Assembly: GCA_903832005.1 (NCBI GenBank)
Contig: CAIKZO010000015.1
Coordinates: 1 to 64,000, forward strand
Direction: 5' to 3'
Length of the DNA stretch: 64,000 nucleotides
From: Enhydrobacter aerosaccus
GTDB lineage: Bacteria; Pseudomonadota; Alphaproteobacteria; Reyranellales; Reyranellaceae
A model generated the notes under the pieces. The model was not told where the DNA came from. It was given only the letters and a program-made list of their open reading frames with translations, and searched no databases. Made by a program: the position numbers and the translations under genes. How positions within the stretch are numbered: the stretch's first letter is position 1; each line of letters begins with the position of its first letter. This document shows, piece after piece, positions 45,358-54,656 of the stretch.

Positions 45358-47793
45358 GTGCGGGCAGTCGGTCGCCTGGGACTCCTGCTCGCAAAGCTAT
45401 TGGCCGGCGCGGTGCGCGCGCTCGCCATGTTTTTGACCGGCACTTACTTCCAGGTGCGCGGCGCCCTGCCGCCCTACACCGGCCATTTCGACGGCAAGGG
45501 ACTGAAGGCGTCGATCGAGATCGTGCGCGACAAGAACGCAGTGCCGCACATCATCGCGGGCTCGATCGAGGACGCAGCCTTCGGCTTGGGCTACGTCCAT
45601 GCGCAGGATCGCTTCTGGCAGATGGAACTGATGCGACGTGCGGCGCAGGGCCGTCTCTCGGAGATCCTGCCGCCGATGATCGTCGGCAAGGGCGTGATCG
45701 CCACCGACCGCACGATGCGCGGCCTCGCCGTCTATCGCCACGCCTCCGACAGTTTCAGCGCTTTGTCGCCCGGCACGCGCGGCCTGCTAGAGGCCTACGC
45801 CGCCGGCGTGAACGGCTGGCTGTCCGCGCATGGCGACCAGTACGGCCTCGAGCTCACCTTGGTGAAGCTGCTGTCGGGCGGACGTTATCGTCCCGATCCC
45901 TGGCAGCCGGCCGATTCGATCGTCTGGACCAAGCTGATGGCGCTGACGCTCGACGGCAACTGGCGCGCCGAGCTGCTGCGCCTCGACCTGCTGCGCAAGC
46001 TGGGAGAGGACGGTCTGAAATTCTTCATCGAGGCGCCCGGCGAGAGCCGCGATTCGACCATGACCCTGGTCAATGAGGCGTTGAACGGCCTCGACCTCAA
46101 GAAGCTCTATCGCGACACCGACAACGTCTACACGCAAAAGCGCGAAGCCTCGAACGAATGGGTCCTGTCCGGTGCGCACACGGTGTCGGGCAAGCCCCTG
46201 CTCGCCAACGATCCGCACCTTGGCTACGGCTTTCCGGGCATCTGGTATCTCGCCCATCTGGTCGGGCCGGGCTTCGACATCACCGGCGCCTCGACACCGG
46301 GCGTGCCGGCGATCGTACTGGGTCACAACGCCACCATCGGCTGGGGCGCCACGACCACCAATCTCGACAGCCAGGACCTCTTCCTCGAGCGCGTCGATCC
46401 CACCGATCCCAACCGCTACCTGACGCCGGACGGCGCGCGCCCCTTCAACACCTACGACGAGACGATCAACGTCCTGTGGGGCGACTCGGTGCGTCTCCAT
46501 CTGCGCGAGACGCGGCATGGCGCGGTGATCGACGACTTCCTGCCGCGCAACGACCAGCGCGCGCCGGCGGGCCACGTGCTGGCGCTGCAGGCGACCGCCC
46601 TCGACAGCGCCGACACGACCATGGAAGCGCTGACGCGGCTTGGCTTGGCCCAAAACTGGGACGAGTTCCTGGCGGCCGGCCGCAAGGTCGTCTCGCCGAT
46701 GCAGAACATCGCCTATGCCGACACCGCCGGAAACATCGGCCTGATGGCGCCGGCGCGCGTACCAATGCGGCGCAAGGGCGACGGCTCGATGCCGCAGCCC
46801 GGCTGGACCGGCGAATACGACTGGGCGGGCTTCGTGCCGTTCGACGAATTACCGCGCATCTACAATCCGTCGAGCGGCATCATCGTCAACGCCAATGCGC
46901 GCCTGGTGCCCGACGATTACCGCTACTTCATCAGCCGCGACTGGGCCGCGCCCTATCGCCAGCGCCGCGCCAATGCGCTGCTGCGCGAGGTCGAGCGTCA
47001 TCCGGTCTACGGCATGATCCAGATCCAGGCCGACAATCTCTCGCCCGATGCCGCCGAGATCCTGCCTGTGTTGATGAAGGCCAAGGCACGCAACGCCCGC
47101 GCCACGCAGGTCTACGAGCTGATGGGCCGCTGGAACCGCTTCATGCTGGCGACGCGCCCCGAGCCGCTGATCTACAGCGCCTGGTTGATGGAGCTGCAAC
47201 GGGGCCTGCTGGCCGATGAACTCGGCCCCGACCTGTTCCAGGACGTCCAGCGGCCCGATGTGCCCTTCATCTTGCGCGTGCTGCGCGACCGTCCCGAATG
47301 GTGCGACGACCGTGGCACCAAGCCGACCGAGACCTGTGACGACATCATCGCCGCCTCGCTCGAACGGGCGCTCGACGGGATCGCCCGCCGCCAGGGCCCG
47401 CAGGTCGATAGCTGGCAATGGGGACGCGAGCATCTCGCCGCCCACCGCCATCCGCTGCTCGACGCGGTGCCGCTGTTGCGCGACATCGCCTCGGTGCGGT
47501 TCCCGGCGGACGGCGGCGCCAACACGCTCAACCGCGCGGAGCCGGCGTTCTCCGGACGCACACCCTTCCAGGCCGTGCATGGCGCCACCTATCGCGGCGT
47601 CTATGATTTCAGCGATCTCGACAACAGCCGCTTTGCCACGCCGCTCGGCCAGTCGGGCAATCTTCTATCGCCCTACGCGCACAGCTACGTCGAGCGCTGG
47701 CAGCGCCTCAACTATCTGGAGATTCCGGCAAACCGCGCCGAGGCCGCCCGCACCGCCGTCGGTACGATCACGCTATCGCCGCCTTCTCGCTGA
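45358..47793 (+). CDS. Penicillin acylase / N-terminal-nucleophile amidase
   Basis: An 811-aa Ntn-hydrolase that should self-cleave into two chains. After a membrane anchor (LGLLLAKLLAGAVRALAMFL) comes the alpha chain with GYVHAQDRFWQMELMRRAAQ. The beta chain begins at Ser265 in REASNEWVLSGAHTVSG, where Ala-Ser fits the autoprocessing site and the Ser becomes the nucleophile. LLANDPHLGYGFPGIWY and the later GGANTLN are conserved. The start is the GTG at 45358. Substrates may be acyl-homoserine lactones, penicillins or other acyl amides, which cannot be distinguished here. Confidence 0.92.
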   Translation: MRAVGRLGLLLAKLLAGAVRALAMFLTGTYFQVRGALPPYTGHFDGKGLKASIEIVRDKNAVPHIIAGSIEDAAFGLGYVHAQDRFWQMELMRRAAQGRLSEILPPMIVGKGVIATDRTMRGLAVYRHASDSFSALSPGTRGLLEAYAAGVNGWLSAHGDQYGLELTLVKLLSGGRYRPDPWQPADSIVWTKLMALTLDGNWRAELLRLDLLRKLGEDGLKFFIEAPGESRDSTMTLVNEALNGLDLKKLYRDTDNVYTQKREASNEWVLSGAHTVSGKPLLANDPHLGYGFPGIWYLAHLVGPGFDITGASTPGVPAIVLGHNATIGWGATTTNLDSQDLFLERVDPTDPNRYLTPDGARPFNTYDETINVLWGDSVRLHLRETRHGAVIDDFLPRNDQRAPAGHVLALQATALDSADTTMEALTRLGLAQNWDEFLAAGRKVVSPMQNIAYADTAGNIGLMAPARVPMRRKGDGSMPQPGWTGEYDWAGFVPFDELPRIYNPSSGIIVNANARLVPDDYRYFISRDWAAPYRQRRANALLREVERHPVYGMIQIQADNLSPDAAEILPVLMKAKARNARATQVYELMGRWNRFMLATRPEPLIYSAWLMELQRGLLADELGPDLFQDVQRPDVPFILRVLRDRPEWCDDRGTKPTETCDDIIAASLERALDGIARRQGPQVDSWQWGREHLAAHRHPLLDAVPLLRDIASVRFPADGGANTLNRAEPAFSGRTPFQAVHGATYRGVYDFSDLDNSRFATPLGQSGNLLSPYAHSYVERWQRLNYLEIPANRAEAARTAVGTITLSPPSR

Positions 47794-47796
47794 AGG

Positions 47797-48642
47797 TTAC
47801 TTCGGCTTGTCGCCCGCCAGGGTGACGCGATGCATGATCCGCCGGAAGCCGTGGTAGTCGTTGATCGGATTGTGCATGGCGCAGCGATTGTCCCAGAAGG
47901 CTAGCGACCCCGCTTTCCACTGGAATCGGCAGGTGAACTCCGGCTTCACCTGGTGATCCCACAGGAACTGCAGCAGCGGCAGGCTTTCCTTCTCCGTCCA
48001 GCCCTTGATGTGCGAGGTGTGCGCCACCGACGTGTAGAGCGCCTTGCGCCCGGTCTCCGGATGCGTACGCACCAGCGGATGCTCGGCGTCGAGCTGCTTG
48101 GGCGTTGCGCCCGAGCCGCCTGCCTGCTTCAGCGCGTCCTCGCGTGTCTTGCTGACATCGGCCTTGGCCGACGAGCTGACGCCCATCAACCCGTCGAGCG
48201 TCTTCTTCAGACCATCCGACAGCGACTCGTAGGCGAGATACTGGTTGGCGAACATTGTGTCGCCGCCATAGGGCGGGATCTCGAGCGCCAGCAGCATGCT
48301 GCCCATGGGCGGGATCTCGAGATAGGTCGTGTCGGAGTGCCAGATGCCGCCGAAGTTGTTGCGCTCGTGCTCGAGCTTGATCACCGGCGTGATCATCGGC
48401 GCGTCGAGAAGGCCCTTGAGCTGCGGATACTCGATCGGCTGGCCGAAGCGCTTGGCGAAGGCCACCTGCTGCTGCGGTGTCACCTTCTGGTCGCGCAGAA
48501 AGATCACCAGGTGCTCGAGGAAGGCGTGCCGGACCTCGTCGACAACCTCGTCGTCGAGCTCGCGGGACATGTCGACGCCGTCGATCTCTGCGCCCAGAGC
48601 ACCGGCGATCGGCCTCACTTCGATATGGCGGTAATTGCGCAT
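47797..48642 (-). CDS. TauD/TfdA family 2-oxoglutarate dioxygenase
   Basis: A 281-aa Fe(II)/2-oxoglutarate oxygenase. The facial triad is His102/Asp104 in GIWHSDTTYLE and His271 near RRIMHRVTL, and RTHPETGRKALYTS is the conserved 2-oxoglutarate region. It converges with the penicillin acylase (4-bp gap). It is not a very close match to any one taurine, 2,4-D or alkylsulfate enzyme, so the substrate is left open. 3 bp separate it from the enoyl-CoA hydratase. Confidence 0.91.
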   Translation of the reverse strand: MRNYRHIEVRPIAGALGAEIDGVDMSRELDDEVVDEVRHAFLEHLVIFLRDQKVTPQQQVAFAKRFGQPIEYPQLKGLLDAPMITPVIKLEHERNNFGGIWHSDTTYLEIPPMGSMLLALEIPPYGGDTMFANQYLAYESLSDGLKKTLDGLMGVSSSAKADVSKTREDALKQAGGSGATPKQLDAEHPLVRTHPETGRKALYTSVAHTSHIKGWTEKESLPLLQFLWDHQVKPEFTCRFQWKAGSLAFWDNRCAMHNPINDYHGFRRIMHRVTLAGDKPK

Positions 48643-48645
48643 GTC

Positions 48646-49449
48646 CTAACCCTTGGCCCACGGTGGAGCAGTCTTCGCCTTGAACGCCTTGATGCCCTCA
48701 GCCGCCTGCGGTTGGCGCAGAAGACCGACGATGCTCCGGGCGGCATCGTCGAGCAATGCTCTGTCGTCCGTCGTCGGCGCCGCCAGCACCAAGCGCTTCG
48801 CGGTCGCGATCGCCTGCGGCTCGCCCTTGAGAATATCCTCGATCAGCCCGCGCAGGGTCTTGGCGATCTCGGCCGTCGTGCTGCAGCGATGCCGGCCGAT
48901 GCCGAGCCGCACGGCCTCGTCGGCGTCGATCACGCGGCTGGTGACGGCGAGGTCGCGCATCGGACCCTGGCCGATGCGACGCGCCACGAACGGCAGGATC
49001 TGCGAGGGAATGAAGCCGACCTTGGGCTCGGGCACGCCGAAGCGCGCGCTGTCGTGCAGGATCACCACGTCGGAGCAGCAGGCCATGCCGAAGCCGCCCC
49101 CGACCGCCGAGCCCTCGACCACGGCAATGGTCGCCTGCGGCAGGTCGTTGAGCGCGAGCAGCGCGTCGCCGAACTGGCGGTAGGCCGGCACCAGCGGATC
49201 GGGCACGCCGTTCTCCGGCTTGGGCGGCATGTCCGCCATGGCGTCGAGATCGCCGCCGGCACAGAAGTGCCCGCCGGCGCCGCGCAGCACGAGGACCCGG
49301 CAGTCGCGATCGGCGCGCACCCGGCCGAACGCATCCTCGAGCTCCAGCATCATGGCGTGGGTCAGCGCATTGCGCCGGTCGGGCCGGTTGAGCGTCAGCC
49401 GGGCGACCGCGCCTTCGCGCGTCAGCAGGATGTTGGCGTAGTCGGCCAT
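48646..49449 (-). CDS. Enoyl-CoA hydratase/isomerase family protein
   Basis: A 267-aa crotonase-fold protein starting at the ATG at 49449 (MADYANILLTREGAVARLTL). The oxyanion loop is HFCAGGDLDAM and the second is VVEGSAVGGGFGMACCSD. The catalytic Glu pair is partly altered (VPEPKVGFIPS). It could be a hydratase, isomerase or hydrolase. Its neighbour is the TauD-type dioxygenase, and it is divergent from mepA. Confidence 0.88.
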   Translation of the reverse strand: MADYANILLTREGAVARLTLNRPDRRNALTHAMMLELEDAFGRVRADRDCRVLVLRGAGGHFCAGGDLDAMADMPPKPENGVPDPLVPAYRQFGDALLALNDLPQATIAVVEGSAVGGGFGMACCSDVVILHDSARFGVPEPKVGFIPSQILPFVARRIGQGPMRDLAVTSRVIDADEAVRLGIGRHRCSTTAEIAKTLRGLIEDILKGEPQAIATAKRLVLAAPTTDDRALLDDAARSIVGLLRQPQAAEGIKAFKAKTAPPWAKG

Positions 49450-49486
49450 GGGCAAAGTCTTAGCGACCGACTATCCTTGCAACAAG

Positions 49487-50305
49487 ATGAAGCGTGTCAT
49501 TGTTTCGCTGCTCGCGGCCTTCCTTTGCTGCGGGGCCGACTGGACCACGGTGAAGACCCCGTCGCCGGGTCCGACGCAGTCGATCGGCTTCTATTCGGCC
49601 GGTTGCCTGCAGGGCGCCCAGGCCCTGCCGCTCGACGGCCCGGGCTACGAGGCCATCCGCATCAGCCGCAACCGCTACTGGGGTCAACCGATGACCTTGC
49701 AGTTTATCCAAACGTTGTCGGAAAAGGTCCACGCTCAAGGTCAGGCCCCGCTCTATATCGGCGACGTCGGCCAGCCGCGCGGCGGCCCCTCGCCGATCGG
49801 CCATGCCAGCCATCAGAACGGCCTCGATGCCGACATCTGGTACGAGCGCCAGCCCGGTCCGCGCCGGCCACCCGCCGAGCGCGAGAACCCGCGGCTGCGG
49901 TCCCTCGTCATCGAGGACCAGACGCTCGACGACCAGGTCTTCAACGCCCAGCACGTCGCGCTGATCAAGACGACCGCCGAAATGCCCCATCTCGACCGCA
50001 TGTTCGTGAACCGCTGGATCAAGGCGCGGCTCTGCCAGATCACGACCGGCGACCGTTCCTGGCTGCACAAGGTCGTGCCGTGGTACGGCCACGACGATCA
50101 CTTCCACATCCGTCTCTACTGCCCGCCCGGCAATCCTCAGTGCAAGCCGCAGGCCGACTATCCGCACGACGACGGCTGCGGCGCGGCGCTCGACTGGTGG
50201 CTGAAGCAGCCGCCGACGATCTTCCCGCCCGACGAGGAGCTGGCCAAGAACTACAAACCGCCCAAGTTGCCACCGGCCTGCCAGACTGTATTGAACGCAC
50301 CATGA
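49487..50305 (+). CDS. mepA: Penicillin-insensitive murein endopeptidase MepA
   Basis: Cleaves D-alanyl-meso-DAP cross-links of peptidoglycan in the periplasm (LAS metallopeptidase). From the ATG at 49487 the protein is 272 aa with signal peptide MKRVIVSLLAAFLCCGA. Zinc ligands are His109 and Asp116 in SHQNGLDADIWY and the downstream histidine pair in DDHFHIRLYCPPG. GQPMTLQFIQTL is also conserved. The frame from 49448 adds 13 residues without a signal role. It is coupled to ltrA by ATGA. Confidence 0.94.
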   Translation: MKRVIVSLLAAFLCCGADWTTVKTPSPGPTQSIGFYSAGCLQGAQALPLDGPGYEAIRISRNRYWGQPMTLQFIQTLSEKVHAQGQAPLYIGDVGQPRGGPSPIGHASHQNGLDADIWYERQPGPRRPPAERENPRLRSLVIEDQTLDDQVFNAQHVALIKTTAEMPHLDRMFVNRWIKARLCQITTGDRSWLHKVVPWYGHDDHFHIRLYCPPGNPQCKPQADYPHDDGCGAALDWWLKQPPTIFPPDEELAKNYKPPKLPPACQTVLNAP

Positions 50306-51471
50306 TCTCTGCCCGTGTAAGCCATCTCCGCCAGCGCAGCGGCCACGAGAGCGGCCGCGTCACCTACGTCGAGCTGTTCTTCGACCTGGTCTTCGTCTTT
50401 GCCGTCACCCAGCTCTCGCACGGCCTGCTCCACCATCTGACCCCGCTGGGCGCGCTCGAGACCGGCCTGCTGATGATGGCGGTGTGGTGGGTCTGGATTT
50501 ACACATCGTGGATCACCAACTGGCTCGATCCCGAGCGCGCGCCGGTGCGGATGCTGCTGTTCGTGCTGATGGCCGCGGGCGTGATCCTCTCGGCATCGAT
50601 CCCGACGGCATTTGCAGGGCGTGGGCTCACCTTCGCCGCGGCCTTCGTCTTCATGCAGGTCGGCCGCAGCCTCTTCATGCTGTGGGCACTGAAGCGCCAC
50701 GACGACGGCAACTACCGGAACTTCCTGCGCATCACCCTCTGGCTCTGTCTCTCCGCCGTCTTCTGGATCGCCGGCGGCTTTGCCGACCCTCAACTGCGCC
50801 TCGGCCTATGGGCCGCAGCCGTCGCGATCGAATACGTCATGCCCGCGGCTGGCATGTGGGTGCCGGGCCTCGGCCGATCGACGACCGCCGACTGGAATAT
50901 CGACGGCGGACATCTGGCCGAGCGCTGCGCGCTGTTCATCATCATTGCCCTGGGTGAATCCGTGCTCGTCACAGGCGCCACCTTCGCCGACCTCGCCTGG
51001 ACTGAAACGACGGTCGCGGCCTTCGCCGTCACCTTCATCGGCTCGGTCGCGATGTGGGCGGTCTATTTCAACATCGGCGCGGAGCGCGCCAGCAAGCAGA
51101 TTGCGCGCTCCGAAGATCCGGGCCGCCTCGGCCGCAGCGGATACACCTACCTGCACATCCTGATCGTGGCCGGTATCATCGTCTCGGCCGTGGCGGATGA
51201 ACTGGTCCTGTCGCATCCGCTCGGTCACACGGACCTCAAGACCTTGCTGGTCATCGTGGGTGCTCCGGCGATCTATCTTCTCGGCACCGCCCTATTCAAG
51301 AATCTGACCGCGGCCCACCTGCCGCTGTCCCATCTCATCGGATTGGGCCTGCTGGCATTGGTGGCCTCCGCCGGCATGGTGGCTTCGCCGCTTGTGCTCT
51401 CGGCCGGCACGTCGGCCAGCCTGATCGTGGTCGCCGTCTGGGAATGGGCCTCCCTCAAGCGGCGGCGCTGA
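50302..51471 (+). CDS. Low-temperature-requirement protein A (LtrA) family membrane protein
   Basis: A 389-aa polytopic membrane protein with about ten helices. VTYVELFFDLVFVFAVTQLS near residue 20 and HLAERCALFIIIALGESVL near 212 are the LtrA signature pair. The role of the family is unclear (originally linked to low-temperature growth). The start at 50302 overlaps the mepA stop as ATGA. The reading upstream to 47953 is antisense of the dioxygenase and hydratase genes. Confidence 0.9.
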   Translation: MISARVSHLRQRSGHESGRVTYVELFFDLVFVFAVTQLSHGLLHHLTPLGALETGLLMMAVWWVWIYTSWITNWLDPERAPVRMLLFVLMAAGVILSASIPTAFAGRGLTFAAAFVFMQVGRSLFMLWALKRHDDGNYRNFLRITLWLCLSAVFWIAGGFADPQLRLGLWAAAVAIEYVMPAAGMWVPGLGRSTTADWNIDGGHLAERCALFIIIALGESVLVTGATFADLAWTETTVAAFAVTFIGSVAMWAVYFNIGAERASKQIARSEDPGRLGRSGYTYLHILIVAGIIVSAVADELVLSHPLGHTDLKTLLVIVGAPAIYLLGTALFKNLTAAHLPLSHLIGLGLLALVASAGMVASPLVLSAGTSASLIVVAVWEWASLKRRR

Positions 51472-52269
51472 TCACTCGCCCTGCGTCAAGAGCGAGCCGT
51501 GGCGGCGCGACGAGCGGAAGAACCACAGGAAGACCTGGAACCCGACGAAGAGATAGGCGACCGACAGCGCGGCGGCGAGCCCCAGCATGTCCCAATGCAC
51601 CGCATGATCACGCAGGATCATCCGCATGCCCTCGAACACGTAGGACGTCGGCACGGCATGCGCGATGACCTGCAGCCAGTGCGGCAGGATGGTGATCGGG
51701 TAATAGACGCCGCTGAGCGGAAGCATGACGAAGACGCCGGCCCAGGCGAAGGTCTCCGCGCTCTGTCCCACCCGCATGATCAGGCCGGACATCATGAGGC
51801 CGATCGACCACGAGAACATCTGCAGCACCACGAAGAAGGCGAGCAGCGGCAGGCCGAGCGAATAGATCGAATAGCCAAAGAAGAGCCAGGCCATCAGTGA
51901 CACCGGGATCAGGCCCAGCAATGTCCGCAGGAGCGCCACGATGATGATGCCGGTCGCCAGCTCCCACGAGCGGATCGGGCTCACGAACAGATGGCCGAGG
52001 TTGCGCGACCACATCTCTTCCAGGAAGGCGATCGACAGCGAGAGGTTGCCGCGCACCACTACCTCCCAGAGCATCAGGCCCGAGAGCAGCACGCCGAACG
52101 CCTGGCCGACGTAGCTCGTCTGCCCGGACAGGAATTGGGTCATGAAGCCCCAGGTGATCATCTGCACCGCGGGCCAGTAGATCGAATCGATGATCCGCAT
52201 GATCGAGCTGCGCCAGATATGAAGATGGCGCAGGACCAGGGCATAGATCCGTTGGGCGGAGGCGTTCAT
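51472..52269 (-). CDS. ABC-2 type transporter permease
   Basis: A 265-aa permease with about six helices, in which LRHLHIWRSSIMRIIDSIYW is the cytoplasmic start and NLSLSIAFLEEMWSRNLGHL precedes the conserved first helices. VMLPLSGVYYPITILPHWLQ is a typical late-helix loop of ABC-2 exporters. It overlaps the ATPase gene by ATGA and is 1 bp from the convergent ltrA end. Export of a polysaccharide, drug or lipid is possible; not decidable. Confidence 0.89.
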   Translation of the reverse strand: MNASAQRIYALVLRHLHIWRSSIMRIIDSIYWPAVQMITWGFMTQFLSGQTSYVGQAFGVLLSGLMLWEVVVRGNLSLSIAFLEEMWSRNLGHLFVSPIRSWELATGIIIVALLRTLLGLIPVSLMAWLFFGYSIYSLGLPLLAFFVVLQMFSWSIGLMMSGLIMRVGQSAETFAWAGVFVMLPLSGVYYPITILPHWLQVIAHAVPTSYVFEGMRMILRDHAVHWDMLGLAAALSVAYLFVGFQVFLWFFRSSRRHGSLLTQGE

Positions 52270-53039
52270 CGTGCCGCCTCCGGCTTGTTCAGCGCATCGA
52301 GGCCGCGACCGCGGCCGCGCGCCATATCGAGGAACACCTCCTCCATGTCTTCGCGCCCGAAGCGTTCGATCAGCTCACGCGGGCTGCCACGCTCGAACAC
52401 CCGGCCGGTCTGCAGCAACAGGACATCGTCGCACAGTCGCTCGACTTCGCTCATGTTGTGGGATGCCAGCAGGATCGTGGCGCCGGTCTCGTGCTGGTAT
52501 TCCTTGAGGAACGTGCGCACCCAATCGGCCGTGTCCGGATCGAGCGACGCCGTCGGCTCGTCGAGCAGCAGCACGTCCGGCTTGTTGATCAATGCCTTGG
52601 CCAGCGCCACGCGTGTCTTCTGCCCTGCCGACAGCTTGCCGGCCTGGCGATCGAGGAACTGCGCGACCTGCATCTGGGTCGCGATTTCCTCGACCCGCTG
52701 CTTGAGCGGCGTCACCCCGTAGAGCCGGCCGTAGAACAGCAGGTTCTCGCGCACCGTCAGCCGGTGCGGCAGATCCACATAGGGCGAGGAGAAATTCATG
52801 CGCGGCAAGGCGGCGTAACGATCCTTGCGCATGTTGACGCCCAACACCTCGATCTCGCCGACGGTCGGCTCGAGCAAGCCGAGCAGCATCGCGATCGTCG
52901 TGGTCTTGCCCGCGCCGTTGCCGCCCAGCAGGCCAAGCACTGCCCCGCGCGGAACGCTGAACGTCAGGTCATCAACTGCGACGACCTCGCCGTACACCTT
53001 GCGCAGGTGCCGGACGTCGATAGAAGGAAGCTGTGCCAT
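52266..53039 (-). CDS. ABC-2 type transporter ATP-binding protein
   Basis: A 257-aa ATPase with Walker A GGNGAGKTT, signature LSAGQKTRVALAKAL, Walker B VLLLDEPTASLDPD and switch LLASHNMSEVERLCD. The signature reads LSAGQ rather than LSGGQ, as in many DrrA-type exporters. Partner of the overlapping permease. Begins 7 bp after the aminotransferase stop in the same direction. Confidence 0.94.
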   Translation of the reverse strand: MAQLPSIDVRHLRKVYGEVVAVDDLTFSVPRGAVLGLLGGNGAGKTTTIAMLLGLLEPTVGEIEVLGVNMRKDRYAALPRMNFSSPYVDLPHRLTVRENLLFYGRLYGVTPLKQRVEEIATQMQVAQFLDRQAGKLSAGQKTRVALAKALINKPDVLLLDEPTASLDPDTADWVRTFLKEYQHETGATILLASHNMSEVERLCDDVLLLQTGRVFERGSPRELIERFGREDMEEVFLDMARGRGRGLDALNKPEAAR

Positions 53040-53046
53040 AACCGCA

Positions 53047-54246
53047 TCATAGCGCCTTGATAGCGGCTTCGATGCGATCGAGGCCCTTGCTCAATCGCTC
53101 CGCACTGGAGGCGAAGCACAGCCGGATATTACCCTGGCCGCCCGCGGCGAAAGCCTCGCCCGGCGCAGTGCCGACTTTGTATTCCTTCGCCAGCTTCTTG
53201 CAGAAGGCCATCGTGTCGGTGACGCCGTCGACCGAAAAGAAAGAATAGAACGCCGCCTCCGGCCGCGAGATCGTGACCCTCGGCAGGCCCGAAAGGCGTT
53301 GGAACACCAGCTCGCCGCCCGCACGGCAGCGGTCGACCATCGCCGTCACGAAATCGTCGCCCTTCTCTAGCGCCGCGATCGCGCCGCGCTGCAGGAACGC
53401 CGGCACGCCCGAGGTATTGATCTGTACCAGCTTGGCGATCTGGTCGCCCAGCCCCGCGGGATGAGTGAGCCAGCCCAAGCGCCAACCGGTCATCGCCCAG
53501 GGCTTGGAGAAGCTATTGAGCACCAGCACGGGATCGTCCGGACCCGCGATCTCGAGGAACGACGGCGCCACGGCCCGCGTGTAGATCAGGCGCGCATAGA
53601 CCTCGTCGGCCATGATCCAGATGCCGCGCTTCTTGGCGAAGTCGAGCAGCGCGCGCTGCTCCTCGGTCGTCATGGTCCAGCCGGTGGGATTACCCGGCGA
53701 ATTGACGAAGATCGCGCGCGTGCGCTCGTCGACCGTGTCGAACAGCTTCTGGAGGTCGAGCTTCCACCCGCCGTCGGGCTTGCGCTCGAGCGCCACGTAT
53801 TTGGGCTCGGCGCGCACCAGCCGGGCGGCCGACGTGATGTTCGGCCAGATCGGCGAGACGATCACCACATTGTCGCCCGGATCGAGCAAAAGCTGGCAGG
53901 CGAGAAGGATCGCCTGCATGCCGCCGGTCGTTAGCGAGACACGGTCCGGCGGGCATTTGATACCGTACAGGCGCTCGGTATAGGCGCTGAGTGCCGTCCG
54001 CAATTCAGGCGTGCCGCGCTGCCACGTGTAGAAGGTCTCGCCGGCATGAAGGGCATCAGCGGCGGCATCGCGCACGAAATCGGGCGTGACGAGATCGCTC
54101 TCGCCGAACCACAGGGGCACGACATCGGGATCGCCGAACACCGACATCGACACTTCGGCGATGGGCGTTTCCTGGAGGTCCCGGGCGATCGCGCCGCTCA
54201 GGCTGGCGCCGAGGCCGGGGAGCTGAAATCGGTTGGCGTTTTGCAT
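53047..54246 (-). CDS. PLP-dependent aminotransferase (class I/II)
   Basis: A 399-aa fold-type I aminotransferase begun at the ATG at 54246, with AGGTG 7 nt upstream. An in-frame GTG at 54255 is less likely. Signatures: SLTTGGMQAILLACQLLL, IFVNSPGNPTGWTM, WIMADEVYARLIY and the Schiff-base lysine in LNSFSKPWAMTGWRLGW. RLCFASSAERLSKGLDRIE carries the arginine for the substrate carboxylate. Likely substrates are aromatic or aspartate-type amino acids. Co-directional with the ABC-2 exporter but not obviously functionally linked. Confidence 0.92.
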   Translation of the reverse strand: MQNANRFQLPGLGASLSGAIARDLQETPIAEVSMSVFGDPDVVPLWFGESDLVTPDFVRDAAADALHAGETFYTWQRGTPELRTALSAYTERLYGIKCPPDRVSLTTGGMQAILLACQLLLDPGDNVVIVSPIWPNITSAARLVRAEPKYVALERKPDGGWKLDLQKLFDTVDERTRAIFVNSPGNPTGWTMTTEEQRALLDFAKKRGIWIMADEVYARLIYTRAVAPSFLEIAGPDDPVLVLNSFSKPWAMTGWRLGWLTHPAGLGDQIAKLVQINTSGVPAFLQRGAIAALEKGDDFVTAMVDRCRAGGELVFQRLSGLPRVTISRPEAAFYSFFSVDGVTDTMAFCKKLAKEYKVGTAPGEAFAAGGQGNIRLCFASSAERLSKGLDRIEAAIKAL

Positions 54247-54356
54247 GCAACGCACCTACCGCATTGTCTGCAATTCCGCCAGCCGCTTGGGTCGTGAGTA
54301 TTGTTGTCGGTCAGGCCAAGCCTGGCTTATCGTGCACTCTTGCTGGAGGCAGATCG

Positions 54357-54650
54357 ATGAAGCGCGCTGTACTGGGACTTCTCTCCGCCCTCCTCGCGAC
54401 GGGCTGCGTCCACGGCTCGAGCGTCGACCAAGTCCAGGCCGGCATGACCCGCGAACAGGTCAGCACACTGATGGGGCCACCCGACGGAACGGCGAACGAG
54501 CCCGGGCGCGAATGCGCCTACTACACCGTGCTCAAGGATTTCATGAGCCGCACGCCCTGGAGCATGTCCGACCGCTATTACGTTTGCTACGCGGGCGGCA
54601 AGGTCGATACCTTCGGCAAGGCCGACGGTGATGCACCAAAGCACATCTGA
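54357..54650 (+). CDS. Small SmpA/OmlA-like lipoprotein
   Basis: A 97-aa lipoprotein. MKRAVLGLLSALLATGC is a lipoprotein signal with lipobox LATGC (Cys17). After it, VDQVQAGMTREQVSTLMGPP is the SmpA/OmlA motif found in BamE-like outer-membrane proteins and in stand-alone lipoproteins. The start follows GGAGG. Leader frames from 54264 are rejected because they put the signal peptide inside. It may assist outer-membrane assembly; that is inferred from the domain alone. Confidence 0.85.
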   Translation: MKRAVLGLLSALLATGCVHGSSVDQVQAGMTREQVSTLMGPPDGTANEPGRECAYYTVLKDFMSRTPWSMSDRYYVCYAGGKVDTFGKADGDAPKHI

Positions 54651-54656
54651 GCACGC

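Noticed and set aside
47953-50301. Very long plus-strand open frame before the LtrA start
   Set aside because: It is antisense to a dioxygenase and a hydratase and runs through mepA in another frame. Only the part from 50302 has family motifs.
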